A stretch of 64,000 bases of DNA. It comes from a virus. A program made the position numbers and the translations under genes. Below are positions 33,287-40,431 of this stretch, in pieces; position 1 is the stretch's first letter; every line of letters starts with the position of its first letter. Under the pieces are notes generated by a model that was not told the origin of the DNA, ran no database searches, and worked only from the letters and a program-made list of their open reading frames with translations. Where the stretch lies: the IMG/VR virus record IMGVR_UViG_3300046011_007348, positions 1 to 64,000 of that record. The stretch is one strand, 5' to 3'.

Positions 33287-34495
33287 ATGCCTTTAGCAAC
33301 TAGTTCTTTAATATTACAGAATACAAGCTTAGATTTAATTTTATTACCTACAAGAGACGCGCTTTTTGGTGCAGTAGATAGATCTGTATCAACAGTCAAA
33401 ATTAAAGCTGGGACTACAGCTACTACAGTTGACATAGGCGCTACTAGTTTAAGCTTGCAATCTGACAGCCCAATTTTTGTAAAGCAGGGAACGTCATTAT
33501 CTTTCTCTGGAGACTCAACTAACAAATTTAGAAGACAAGTAATTATCAATGAAGATGTTTTACTGAATAATACTCCAAAAGCTGTTAGGGTATATCCTTT
33601 ATTGCGCCCAATAGTTTCTACTGCTGCTTTAATAGATGCTGAAACAGTTGGTGTGGCTAACTTACGGTTTGCTAAAAATTATAAAAATAGCAGCACTATT
33701 TCAGTTACGAGTTCTTCTACATTATTAACGGCGAGTACAGGCAATTTTGCAGCAGTAGAAGTTGGAGATACAGTATCTCAAGGTGCCTTTGTTGCCACTG
33801 TAGTGTCTAAGAGAAGTAATACTGTATTAACAATTAGCACAGCTCCAGCCACTGCTTTTTCAAATACATCAGTAGTATTCGCTTCTAACTCGGCAGCTCC
33901 TCTTCTTTCTAGTATTAGTTCTATAACAAACACTTCAGGTAGTGCAAGTTTAAGCGGTTCAAACGATCTTTTTGCTTTGGTAGAGGTTGGAGATTTAGTA
34001 AGTGGGACAGGTGTGGCTGATGATACTTATGTATTATCAAAGCAAAGTAATAACTCTATAACTCTTAATAAAGCATCTACTAGTGGAATTACTAGTGCAA
34101 CTTTTATTTCTCGTATTGCTTCAACACCATTAACTGGTATCCAAACACTTGATTTGAATAATCAAGAAACTCAAGTTGATACTACTCACTTTGGCTCTGG
34201 CGCTGGCACTGAAGCTGCAATTGTTAGATTTAATAGAAGCTACTCTGCATCTGGCATTGCGTTAATTGGTGATGAAGCATTAGAAAGAATTGTAAAAAGA
34301 GTAGCTGGATTTGACAATGCTTTCTTGGGCAGAGAAGTATATGCTATTGCAACTACGTCCGATGGAGAAGCTATCGAAGGTGCTGCAAAAATCATGGCAT
34401 TAAACTTGCCTGCCAACCAAAACGAAGTTAAGAAATACTCTTTCACTCTTATGTATCAAGGCAATGCTGCTTGGGTACAACCTTACTCTTATTAG
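33287..34495 (+). CDS. Tail tube protein, large version with inserted repeats
   Basis: 402 residues. Residues 285-402 share with the two downstream paralogues the core LTGIQTLDLNNQETQVDTTH, then AAIVRFNRSYSASGIALIG, then LPANQNEVKKYSFTLMYQG. Between a short N-terminus and this core lies an extra region of about 130 residues with two G-D-x-V units (VEVGDTVSQGAFVATVVS and VEVGDLVSGTGVADD). The core probably builds the tail tube and the insert may project outward. It is first of three tandem copies. Confidence 0.75.
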   Translation: MPLATSSLILQNTSLDLILLPTRDALFGAVDRSVSTVKIKAGTTATTVDIGATSLSLQSDSPIFVKQGTSLSFSGDSTNKFRRQVIINEDVLLNNTPKAVRVYPLLRPIVSTAALIDAETVGVANLRFAKNYKNSSTISVTSSSTLLTASTGNFAAVEVGDTVSQGAFVATVVSKRSNTVLTISTAPATAFSNTSVVFASNSAAPLLSSISSITNTSGSASLSGSNDLFALVEVGDLVSGTGVADDTYVLSKQSNNSITLNKASTSGITSATFISRIASTPLTGIQTLDLNNQETQVDTTHFGSGAGTEAAIVRFNRSYSASGIALIGDEALERIVKRVAGFDNAFLGREVYAIATTSDGEAIEGAAKIMALNLPANQNEVKKYSFTLMYQGNAAWVQPYSY

Positions 34496-34506
34496 GAGAA
34501 TAAATC

Positions 34507-35295
34507 ATGCCTTTAGCTACCGCGTCTCAGATTTTACAGTCTTTTTCTCTTGAAATGATGCTTTTGCCATTAGATGCTTTTGGTGCTGCCGATAGATCTT
34601 CTACTGGGTATTCAACTGCAACTATTAGCACAACTGGTGCTGCTGTAGGTGCTACGTCTTTAAGCATAACTACTAGTTCCGCTGTTACTGGTACTTCAAC
34701 AAACTTTGCTATTAATGCTGGGACAGCTTTATCTTTTGCTGCTAGCGGCGCAAAATCTAGGCAACAAGTCGTAGTAACCCAAGATCTTCAAAGTATTTTA
34801 ACTACATCTACGACAATTTCTATTTCCCCATTACTTCGCCCAATAGCAGCATCATCAACTGCTACTTTGATTTATCAATCATCAACTAATATTACTGATA
34901 AGGGCGCTACAAAGCTATTGCCATTAAGTGGTATTCAAACACTTGATTTGAATAATCAAGAAACTCAAGTTGATACTACTCATTTTGGCTCTGGCGCTGG
35001 CACTGAAGCTGCAATTGTTAGATTCAATAGAAGTTATTCTGTATCTGGAATTGCATTAATTGGTGATGAATGCTTAGAAACTGTTGTTAAAAGAGCAGCT
35101 GGTTTTGATAACGCTAGACTTGGCAGAGAAGTGTATGCAATTACAACAATGCCTGATGGCGAAAGAATTGCTGGTGTTGCAAAAATCATGGCACTAAACT
35201 TGCCTGCTAACCAAAACGAAGTTAAGAAATACTCTTTTACATTAATGTATCAAGGTTCTATTTACGAATGGACTGCTCCTTACTCTAATTTTTAG
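34507..35295 (+). CDS. Tail tube protein, paralogue 2
   Basis: 262 residues, the same core as paralogue 1 without the inserted units. The shared core is nearly identical at DNA level to that of the first copy over some 100 bases (for example around 34933-35025), pointing to recent duplication or gene conversion. It has a GGAG site just before the ATG. Either copy could be the main tube subunit. Confidence 0.8.
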   Translation: MPLATASQILQSFSLEMMLLPLDAFGAADRSSTGYSTATISTTGAAVGATSLSITTSSAVTGTSTNFAINAGTALSFAASGAKSRQQVVVTQDLQSILTTSTTISISPLLRPIAASSTATLIYQSSTNITDKGATKLLPLSGIQTLDLNNQETQVDTTHFGSGAGTEAAIVRFNRSYSVSGIALIGDECLETVVKRAAGFDNARLGREVYAITTMPDGERIAGVAKIMALNLPANQNEVKKYSFTLMYQGSIYEWTAPYSNF

Positions 35296-35323
35296 TATGG
35301 CTTACTAAAAGCTAGGGGGATAA

Positions 35324-36052
35324 ATGGCTTCTACTTCGCAACCACTAAGAAGTTGCTGCTTAGAAATATTGCTGCTTGACGTTAATTCTGATGGCAGCAC
35401 TATTACTGATTTATTTAAGACAGAAATAGAAGTAGTAGAGACGGCAAACATCTCTGCTACTTCTGTTAAACTGCGCAGTTATACTGATGTATTCTTACCT
35501 GCTGGCACTTCTCTATCTTTTGTTAATCCAGACGCTGACGGCATAAATACATACAGAAAGCAAATTATATTAACAGAAGACACAACGATAGAAGAATTTA
35601 CTACAACTGTTAAAATCTATCCTTTACCTTATTTTTTGCGGCAAGGTGATATAGCAGAAGCCATAGAAGGAATTTTGCCATTATTTGGATTGCAAACAAT
35701 TGATTTATCTTCTCAGGAAACTCAAGTAGAAACAACAAATTTTCGCTCTGGAAAAGGCGTAAATAATGCTTTTGTAAGATTAGCTAAAACATGTAATGTT
35801 ACTGGCATAGCATTGGCAGGAGACAGAGCATTAGAAACTATAGTAAAACCAGTTGGTATTTTCTCTAGTGAACTATTTGGCAGGGACGTATATGTAGCTG
35901 TTACAATGCCAAATGGCGAGCGATTTGAAGGTATAGCTAAAATAGGATCTATGGCATTACCAGCTAATCAAAATGATGTTCAAAAATTTAGCTTTACTTT
36001 ACTATTCCAAGGTGAAGATTTTGTTTGGCATCCTCCCTTCATTTTTAGTTAA
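35324..36052 (+). CDS. Tail tube protein, paralogue 3
   Basis: 242 residues, more diverged: LFGLQTIDLSSQETQVETTN and LPANQNDVQKFSFTLLFQG align with paralogues 1 and 2. It may be a minor tube protein, perhaps at one end of the tail. A GGGGGA stretch precedes the ATG. It ends the tube-gene run. Confidence 0.75.
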   Translation: MASTSQPLRSCCLEILLLDVNSDGSTITDLFKTEIEVVETANISATSVKLRSYTDVFLPAGTSLSFVNPDADGINTYRKQIILTEDTTIEEFTTTVKIYPLPYFLRQGDIAEAIEGILPLFGLQTIDLSSQETQVETTNFRSGKGVNNAFVRLAKTCNVTGIALAGDRALETIVKPVGIFSSELFGRDVYVAVTMPNGERFEGIAKIGSMALPANQNDVQKFSFTLLFQGEDFVWHPPFIFS

Positions 36053-36063
36053 TCCATGATATT

Positions 36064-36096
36064 ATTATTGTGCAACTAATTTGGTACAACAATAAT
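36064..36096 (+). promoter_or_regulatory. Hairpin ending on a TTG start codon
   Basis: ATTATTGT (36064-36071) pairs with ACAATAAT (36089-36096) over a 17-base loop that may pair further. Its last base is the T of the TTG start of the next small gene. No ribosome site is seen there. Confidence 0.4.
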
Positions 36097-36338
36097 TGAA
36101 AATACTAACTGATAACACACGAGTGCTAGCAATTCTGGTAAACTGTAGACAAAACGGCAATAAATTATTGTGTGGAGCAGCAGTTTTTAAGGGCGGATTA
36201 TCAGGAAACATAAAAGTATACGATATATCAGATCCTTCTGTGTCGTTTACTATCAAAGTCCCGGAGTCAGTTGCTTTAGTTGCTACAACAGAAACATTTG
36301 CTGATTACTACGATTCGTTTGAACTATTATTGGTGTAA
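36096..36338 (+). CDS. Small hypothetical protein before the tail assembly chaperone
   Basis: Up to 80 residues. An in-frame stop at 36093 forces the start to TTG 36096 or GTG 36123. Beta-rich (LAILVNCRQNGNKLLCGAAVFK and FTIKVPESVALVATTETF). It lies just upstream of the chaperone. Function unknown. Confidence 0.5.
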   Translation: MKILTDNTRVLAILVNCRQNGNKLLCGAAVFKGGLSGNIKVYDISDPSVSFTIKVPESVALVATTETFADYYDSFELLLV

Positions 36339-36343
36339 TAAAC

Positions 36344-37108
36344 ATGCTGCCATTAATTCAAAAAAAAAGTTTACCAGAAATTATCAAAGTCGGAACTGAT
36401 GAATCTGGATATTTGTATTTAGCTAAAACAAAATCTATCACAGTTGGGGAGAGGCAAGAACTATCTGAACACGAAAGAAAGCGTGGGCAAGGTAGCGTAA
36501 TGGCATCAAATCTAATTAACAAAATTGCCAAAGAAAAAAGCATCAGCACAGTTGAAGCACGTAATCTACTTGGTGGTATTGATAACTTAGATAATAGTCA
36601 AATTGTGGAAGAATATGCCAAAGAATTTTACGATTTGTCTACATTTATTGGCTCTGCTGACTTAGATATTAAAGTTGCTGTAGCGCATATCATTATTAAG
36701 AATAGAGTTGCTTACCCAATCAAAGTTGCTGTAGATGGCAACATAAATGACAAGAAGTTAACAGTTGAACCATTAACAGTTAATTTAACACATAGGCAAG
36801 GCATTAGAATAGGCAGTAGCTACATTATTGCTGAAGGAAATTATGAAATAGATAACACGTTGATTAAAACGCAGCCATTACCAGCTTCTATTAAAGCAGG
36901 CAGTGTTGGATTTTTGTCCTCTAATTATTTCTATGTGCTTGGAAGTTCTGAGTGGACACTAGAAATGACTAAGCAGCTAGATGAAATTCTTATTAACGAT
37001 ATTTATGACTTCTTCCAAAATGAATCTAACAGATGGGAATCTGTAGAGACAGTTGTACAAGATGAGCCGGGGGAGGACAAGACTCAACTAGCGTTACCGA
37101 TGGAATAG
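36344..37108 (+). CDS. Tail assembly chaperone, short form (gpG-like)
   Basis: 254 residues read straight to a TAG at 37106. Position after the tail-tube genes, with a -1 frame continuing without a start codon, is the classic tail assembly chaperone setting (lambda G/GT), where the short form binds the tape measure during tail building. Helices cluster at both ends (QIVEEYAKEFYDLSTF, KQLDEILINDIYDFFQNE). The tail chaperone role is inferred from order and frameshift; the tape measure itself lies far away on the reverse strand here. Confidence 0.65.
   Translation: MLPLIQKKSLPEIIKVGTDESGYLYLAKTKSITVGERQELSEHERKRGQGSVMASNLINKIAKEKSISTVEARNLLGGIDNLDNSQIVEEYAKEFYDLSTFIGSADLDIKVAVAHIIIKNRVAYPIKVAVDGNINDKKLTVEPLTVNLTHRQGIRIGSSYIIAEGNYEIDNTLIKTQPLPASIKAGSVGFLSSNYFYVLGSSEWTLEMTKQLDEILINDIYDFFQNESNRWESVETVVQDEPGEDKTQLALPME
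37069..37073 (+). promoter_or_regulatory. Candidate -1 frameshift site
   Basis: In zero frame the codons are CCG GGG GAG. A GGG tRNA in the P site can re-pair with GGG one base back within the run of five Gs. No obvious downstream stem was found. Confidence 0.55.
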
Positions 37109-37479
37109 ATTGGAAAAAACTGTATTGGCGTATTCAATCTTATCAAATCAAAGATAGAAGATTTAGTGACTGGGAAACTTATTTGCAGCAGCCAGATTAT
37201 GTAGTATTTGAATGTATTACTGAGATGGAATCTTTACGCATGGCTCAGTCAAACATTGACTCTAGAGTTCATGCAATTGGCTGGGCTGGACTATTCAATG
37301 GATTCAAAGGAAAGGAAGATCCATCTATTGATTACACTGAATTGTTGCCTTTTCCAAATCAAGCCCACAATCCAAAATGCAAATTGAGTGATGTCACAAA
37401 AGCGATTATTAACGAAGCTATACGTAAAAAAGATTTACCATTGATTTCGTTGACTAGCTTAGCTCTACTGTTAAATTAA
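37072..37479 (+). CDS. Tail assembly chaperone, frameshifted C-terminal extension (gpGT-like)
   Basis: From the GGGGG run at 37069-37073 the -1 frame is open for 135 codons to the stop at 37479, but has no ATG or GTG and opens just after a stop at 37063. The first TTG is at 37183, inside what is clearly the same domain: the codons before it read DWKKLYWRIQSYQIKD then RRFSDWETYL, protein-like and joined in frame to QQPDYVVFECITEMES. So the extension should be made by frameshifting at P-site GGG, giving a fusion of about 378 residues. Confidence 0.7.
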   Translation, partial: GGQDSTSVTDGIDWKKLYWRIQSYQIKDRRFSDWETYLQQPDYVVFECITEMESLRMAQSNIDSRVHAIGWAGLFNGFKGKEDPSIDYTELLPFPNQAHNPKCKLSDVTKAIINEAIRKKDLPLISLTSLALLLN

Positions 37480-37510
37480 AAAGCACTGCTGATAAATGCA
37501 GTGCTTTTTA
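37478..37510 (+). terminator. Rho-independent terminator
   Basis: An 11-bp stem (AAAAGCACTGC / GCAGTGCTTTT) with an 8-base loop, ending in a T-rich arm. It ends the tail-tube to chaperone operon and may also serve the reverse-strand gene at 37514. Confidence 0.85.
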
Positions 37511-37513
37511 GTG

Positions 37514-37672
37514 TTATATAATTATTGCTCCAAACATCAATGCTGCTGCTTCTAGCGATGACTCAATTGTTAGTTTTTTGCCATCGCTAGCGTAGATTTT
37601 TCCACCAACACTCCTGACATAATCAATGAAAGCATTTAGGCTTTCTTTGTGTTCAAATATAACCTGAGTCAT
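37514..37672 (-). CDS. Small hypothetical protein (52 residues)
   Basis: A 52-codon frame starting MTQVIFEHKESLNAFIDYV and continuing RSVGGKIYASDGKKLT with a helical end. It lies in an otherwise empty reverse-strand gap, has the same direction as the genes to its right, and ends against the terminator. No clear ribosome site. Function unknown. Confidence 0.5.
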   Translation of the reverse strand: MTQVIFEHKESLNAFIDYVRSVGGKIYASDGKKLTIESSLEAAALMFGAIII

Positions 37673-37688
37673 TACATTTGATGCCCAC

Positions 37689-38024
37689 TTAGAAATAGAA
37701 TTTTAACGCCCACTCTAGAAAGTTGTAAACAACGTTTCTAGTAGTTTCCTGATTGCTTCTTTGTTCAGGAGATAATGTCTCTCCCCCAAAGAAAGAAAGA
37801 GTCTCCTCAGAGAAATTTTGCCATGGTGAGATGGCGTGATCGAATTCCTTGTCAGAATCAATGCCAATTCTGACGTTTTGTCTGATTTGTTGAACTATTA
37901 AGCTATCCAAATCGGACGTTAATTCGGCAAATTGTTCCTCTTCAGTATATCTTTGCCACAAATTATCTGACTTGATTATCTCTCCAAAGTCAAACGAATC
38001 TAGCTCAGTGACTACTTCAATCAT
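37689..38024 (-). CDS. Hypothetical acidic protein
   Basis: 111 residues, Glu/Asp/Gln-rich, probably helical (EEEQFAELTSDLDSLIVQQI). It overlaps the next upstream gene by eight bases in a run of four reverse-strand small genes. No family recognised. Confidence 0.55.
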   Translation of the reverse strand: MIEVVTELDSFDFGEIIKSDNLWQRYTEEEQFAELTSDLDSLIVQQIRQNVRIGIDSDKEFDHAISPWQNFSEETLSFFGGETLSPEQRSNQETTRNVVYNFLEWALKFYF

Positions 38025-38394
38025 ACAATTTCCCTCCTTTATTTGTTCTCTTTGTACGACTTGTTTGAATTACTTCTCCATCATGAAGCACTACTAAACA
38101 TGCTTCATCTGTTGAGTATATGGTTTTGCCCCCAGTGGCAGGGCATAACAACAACACAAGAATATCAGTGCTGTTGTCTTTGGCTAGCACAATTTCATCA
38201 CCTACTAGCTCAACTCCTCCTTGTGTCCAGCCGACTCCATCAGGAAGAACTCCTTTGGGGACGAAGTCGTCGTACCCATGATACGAAACTTGAATTTCTG
38301 GCGATACATTGATGCCCGTCCCTTGACATTTGCCATCCAGCGTCTGTATGCCGGAAAATTTAATTCCAAATTCATCAATAGTATATGTGTTCAT
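38017..38394 (-). CDS. Hypothetical beta-rich protein
   Basis: 125 residues, Gly/Val/Thr-rich with strand-like segments (VELVGDEIVLAKDNSTDILV, LLLCPATGGKTIYS). It overlaps its neighbours by four and eight bases, so it belongs to a coupled operon. Function unknown. Confidence 0.55.
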   Translation of the reverse strand: MNTYTIDEFGIKFSGIQTLDGKCQGTGINVSPEIQVSYHGYDDFVPKGVLPDGVGWTQGGVELVGDEIVLAKDNSTDILVLLLCPATGGKTIYSTDEACLVVLHDGEVIQTSRTKRTNKGGKLYD

Positions 38395-38582
38395 TCCTCC
38401 TCCTCCTTCAATATTGTTTGTGCTACCATTAGCAGCGAATATGCTTGCTGCTGAATCTCCTGTTCATCTGTAAACAGATGTTTACAGTATGCGTAGGCAA
38501 GTGAGCCACCTTGCTCACTGCTTACATCAATCCCTTGCTCTTTAGCAAAGTTAACGAATAGATATACATCTCCCAAGTCCAT
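38391..38582 (-). CDS. Small hypothetical protein
   Basis: 63 residues, helical, ending in an acidic run (TILKEEEE). First gene of a coupled group of three on the reverse strand. Function unknown. Confidence 0.5.
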   Translation of the reverse strand: MDLGDVYLFVNFAKEQGIDVSSEQGGSLAYAYCKHLFTDEQEIQQQAYSLLMVAQTILKEEEE

Positions 38583-38647
38583 GCCAAAATTTAAAACTCA
38601 ATCTATCTAATAGTAGATGATTTTCAGGATAATGTCAATAGATTATC

Positions 38648-38962
38648 TTATTTTTTCTTATGCAATTGCTTATAATTACGCTGTAGCATTTTAGTGAAAG
38701 CTGGAGTATTTTTATTTTTCCAGACTGGATTATCTTTATTGGTTAACCAGTTAGTAGCAGAGTGGCATATATTCTTATGACAGTATTTGCATACGGGGAA
38801 GATGTTAATTCCGTACCTGTCTCCGGATTTTCTATAGCTAGAATGATGTATTTCTTGACTATCATTGATTTTGCAGCAACAACACTTACCACCAACATTG
38901 CTATGTGCTATTGCTGCTTTCTTTTTATACTTCTTTAGATTGCCATATCTTTGCTGATACAT
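38648..38962 (-). CDS. HNH endonuclease-like protein
   Basis: 104 residues. C-C-C-C-K after VGGK supplies a C-x2-C, IHHSSYRKSGDRYGINIFPV carries the paired His, and CKYCHKN then ICHS gives the second zinc pair and the final His, together an HNH nuclease fold. Such short free HNH proteins are often homing nucleases or packaging helpers in phages. It follows the endolysin gene with an overlapping TAATG. The fold call is good; the biological role is open. Confidence 0.7.
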   Translation of the reverse strand: MYQQRYGNLKKYKKKAAIAHSNVGGKCCCCKINDSQEIHHSSYRKSGDRYGINIFPVCKYCHKNICHSATNWLTNKDNPVWKNKNTPAFTKMLQRNYKQLHKKK

Positions 38963-39702
38963 TAATAGGGGAATATTACTCTACCACTTGGGCGTATATC
39001 AGCATGGAAAAATCCTTTATTTCTTCCCATGAATACGGCATCTCCTAGTCCTGTAAAATTGGAGGACAAAAGCACTTGCCAAAGTCTTCTAAAATCACCA
39101 TTAACTGGTTGCATATCTAATGCTTTGAAATAAATATGCTGACTATTCCTAGCTCCACCAATAGATTTATTTACAGCAGGTGGGCGATAGCCGGAAGTAA
39201 TTCTAATTGGTGAGCCAAATTTATCTCTGACTTCTCCCCATGTTCTAGCTAATCTGATAGCGTTTGCCACATGCTCCGACGATATAGGAACTCTTGTGCA
39301 GTCTTTAGTAGCTTCTCCCCAAGTCAGTGGAACATTATCAACAATTAATGTATTTGCATACACTGTTTTCCCACCTGGCAGCATCATACTTGGTTGACTA
39401 TCGACTTTGTCTGTCTCATTTGCCGAGCATTCTTCTTTATCTTGAAGTTCTAATAGTTCCTTTGCAGTTGTAGCACCAAGAAATAGAGGATACTCAAGAT
39501 TTTTATCAGATTTAAAATCTATAAATGCTTGCTTGGTGTTGCTCCCGACAATGCCATCTACAGTAATTTTAAGTAAAGATTGAATTTCTTTAACTAATTC
39601 TACTGGTAATTCGGAAATATGAATTGCAGTAGAATTAGTGCTTATGAATTTCTCAAGATTTTGCATGACTGGTAAAGATAAGATCAATACCAATCTTAGC
39701 AT
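38962..39702 (-). CDS. Peptidoglycan-binding and M15 peptidase protein (endolysin candidate)
   Basis: 246 residues. Residues 30-85 look like a peptidoglycan-binding domain (PVELVKEIQSLLKITVDGIV then GSNTKQAFIDF). Residues 140-246 are an M15A-type D-Ala-D-Ala peptidase: SGYRPPAVN, then S188-H189 with D196 in ARNSQHIYFKALDMQ, then FFHADIR with H233 and D235. These fit the zinc ligands and catalytic Asp of the family. It cuts cell-wall peptides at lysis. A hydrophobic start (LRLVLILSL) could be a short export signal or the true start may be Met13. Confidence 0.8.
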   Translation of the reverse strand: MLRLVLILSLPVMQNLEKFISTNSTAIHISELPVELVKEIQSLLKITVDGIVGSNTKQAFIDFKSDKNLEYPLFLGATTAKELLELQDKEECSANETDKVDSQPSMMLPGGKTVYANTLIVDNVPLTWGEATKDCTRVPISSEHVANAIRLARTWGEVRDKFGSPIRITSGYRPPAVNKSIGGARNSQHIYFKALDMQPVNGDFRRLWQVLLSSNFTGLGDAVFMGRNKGFFHADIRPSGRVIFPY

Positions 39703-40317
39703 TTAAACTTTGGGGCGGCCTTGTATTTTACTTGCCCAACTGATTTCATATACCGCCTTCTCTAATTGTTCAGAAGTACCGTATATGTTATTCCTACTGT
39801 CAAATGTCTTGATATATCTTACAGCAGTGTCAAAGTCGTGCTGGAATAATTGCCATGCTTGTTTTGTTCCTGCCTCTCCAAGATTTAAGTTAGTATCACA
39901 TAAATTCTTGAGTTCTATTGCTTTCGCTCTAATACCTTCTTCTAAAAGCATTATAGAAGAAATTGGATTGTACACAAAAATTTCCCATGCTAATCCATCA
40001 TTGATTAATAGATTAATGTATCTTAATGCTTTATTGCTGTCTTGATAAAATATTTTCCAGACATATTTTATAGCATTTTCTCCAACAGGAAATGCTTCAT
40101 AGACTTGCTTAATATCTAAAGCAACACTCCTGGTTTTTTCGTTAATTGCAAAAACTGATGCAGCAGGGGGAAAATATTCAAAAATCTCCCATACCAATTT
40201 GTTTTTTCTCAGCCCTTCTTTGATTATTTCAGTCTTAATCTCCTCAGAATCGTAGGAGAAGTAATACGGATCTTGTAAATTAATAGCTTCTAACAGCTTC
40301 TGTATCCCTCTAGTCAT
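39703..40317 (-). CDS. Hypothetical helical repeat protein
   Basis: About 204 residues from the ATG at 40317. An earlier GTG-type start would lie upstream of the mapped promoter start point, so this ATG is used. Four repeat-like units share a (V/A)-W-x-(I/L)-F core: VWEIFEYFP, VWKIFYQD, AWEIFVYNP, AWQLFQHDF, spaced about 25-40 residues. This suggests a helical solenoid of unknown family. It has its own promoter. Its stop touches the endolysin gene start. Confidence 0.6.
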   Translation of the reverse strand: MTRGIQKLLEAINLQDPYYFSYDSEEIKTEIIKEGLRKNKLVWEIFEYFPPAASVFAINEKTRSVALDIKQVYEAFPVGENAIKYVWKIFYQDSNKALRYINLLINDGLAWEIFVYNPISSIMLLEEGIRAKAIELKNLCDTNLNLGEAGTKQAWQLFQHDFDTAVRYIKTFDSRNNIYGTSEQLEKAVYEISWASKIQGRPKV

Positions 40318-40343
40318 GCGTTTATATCCAAAACAATTAGTTA

Positions 40344-40372
40344 ATAATACAGCAAAAAACACATAACGTCAA
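40344..40372 (-). promoter_or_regulatory. Sigma70-type promoter (reverse)
   Basis: Reverse strand TTGACG (40372-40367), a 17-base spacer, then TATTAT (40349-40344). It serves the repeat-protein and endolysin operon and supports the start at 40317. Confidence 0.75.
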
Positions 40373-40398
40373 TAGTTTTAGGAATAGTGATATATCTA

Positions 40399-40427
40399 TT
40401 GACAAAGTAGCCAAAATGCTTTACTGT
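40399..40427 (+). promoter_or_regulatory. Promoter for the helicase gene
   Basis: TTGACA at 40399 with a 17-base spacer to TACTGT, a weak -10, ending four bases before the ATG at 40432. If right, the mRNA would be nearly leaderless. Confidence 0.5.
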
Positions 40428-40431
40428 TAGA

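Noticed and set aside
35296-35323. Terminator between tail-tube genes 2 and 3
   Set aside because: TTTTAGT/ACTAAAA can pair, but no T run follows and the genes are likely cotranscribed.
37183-37479. A separate gene starting at TTG 37183
   Set aside because: The codons before this TTG clearly continue the same protein and are open back to the G run, so a frameshift product is more likely.
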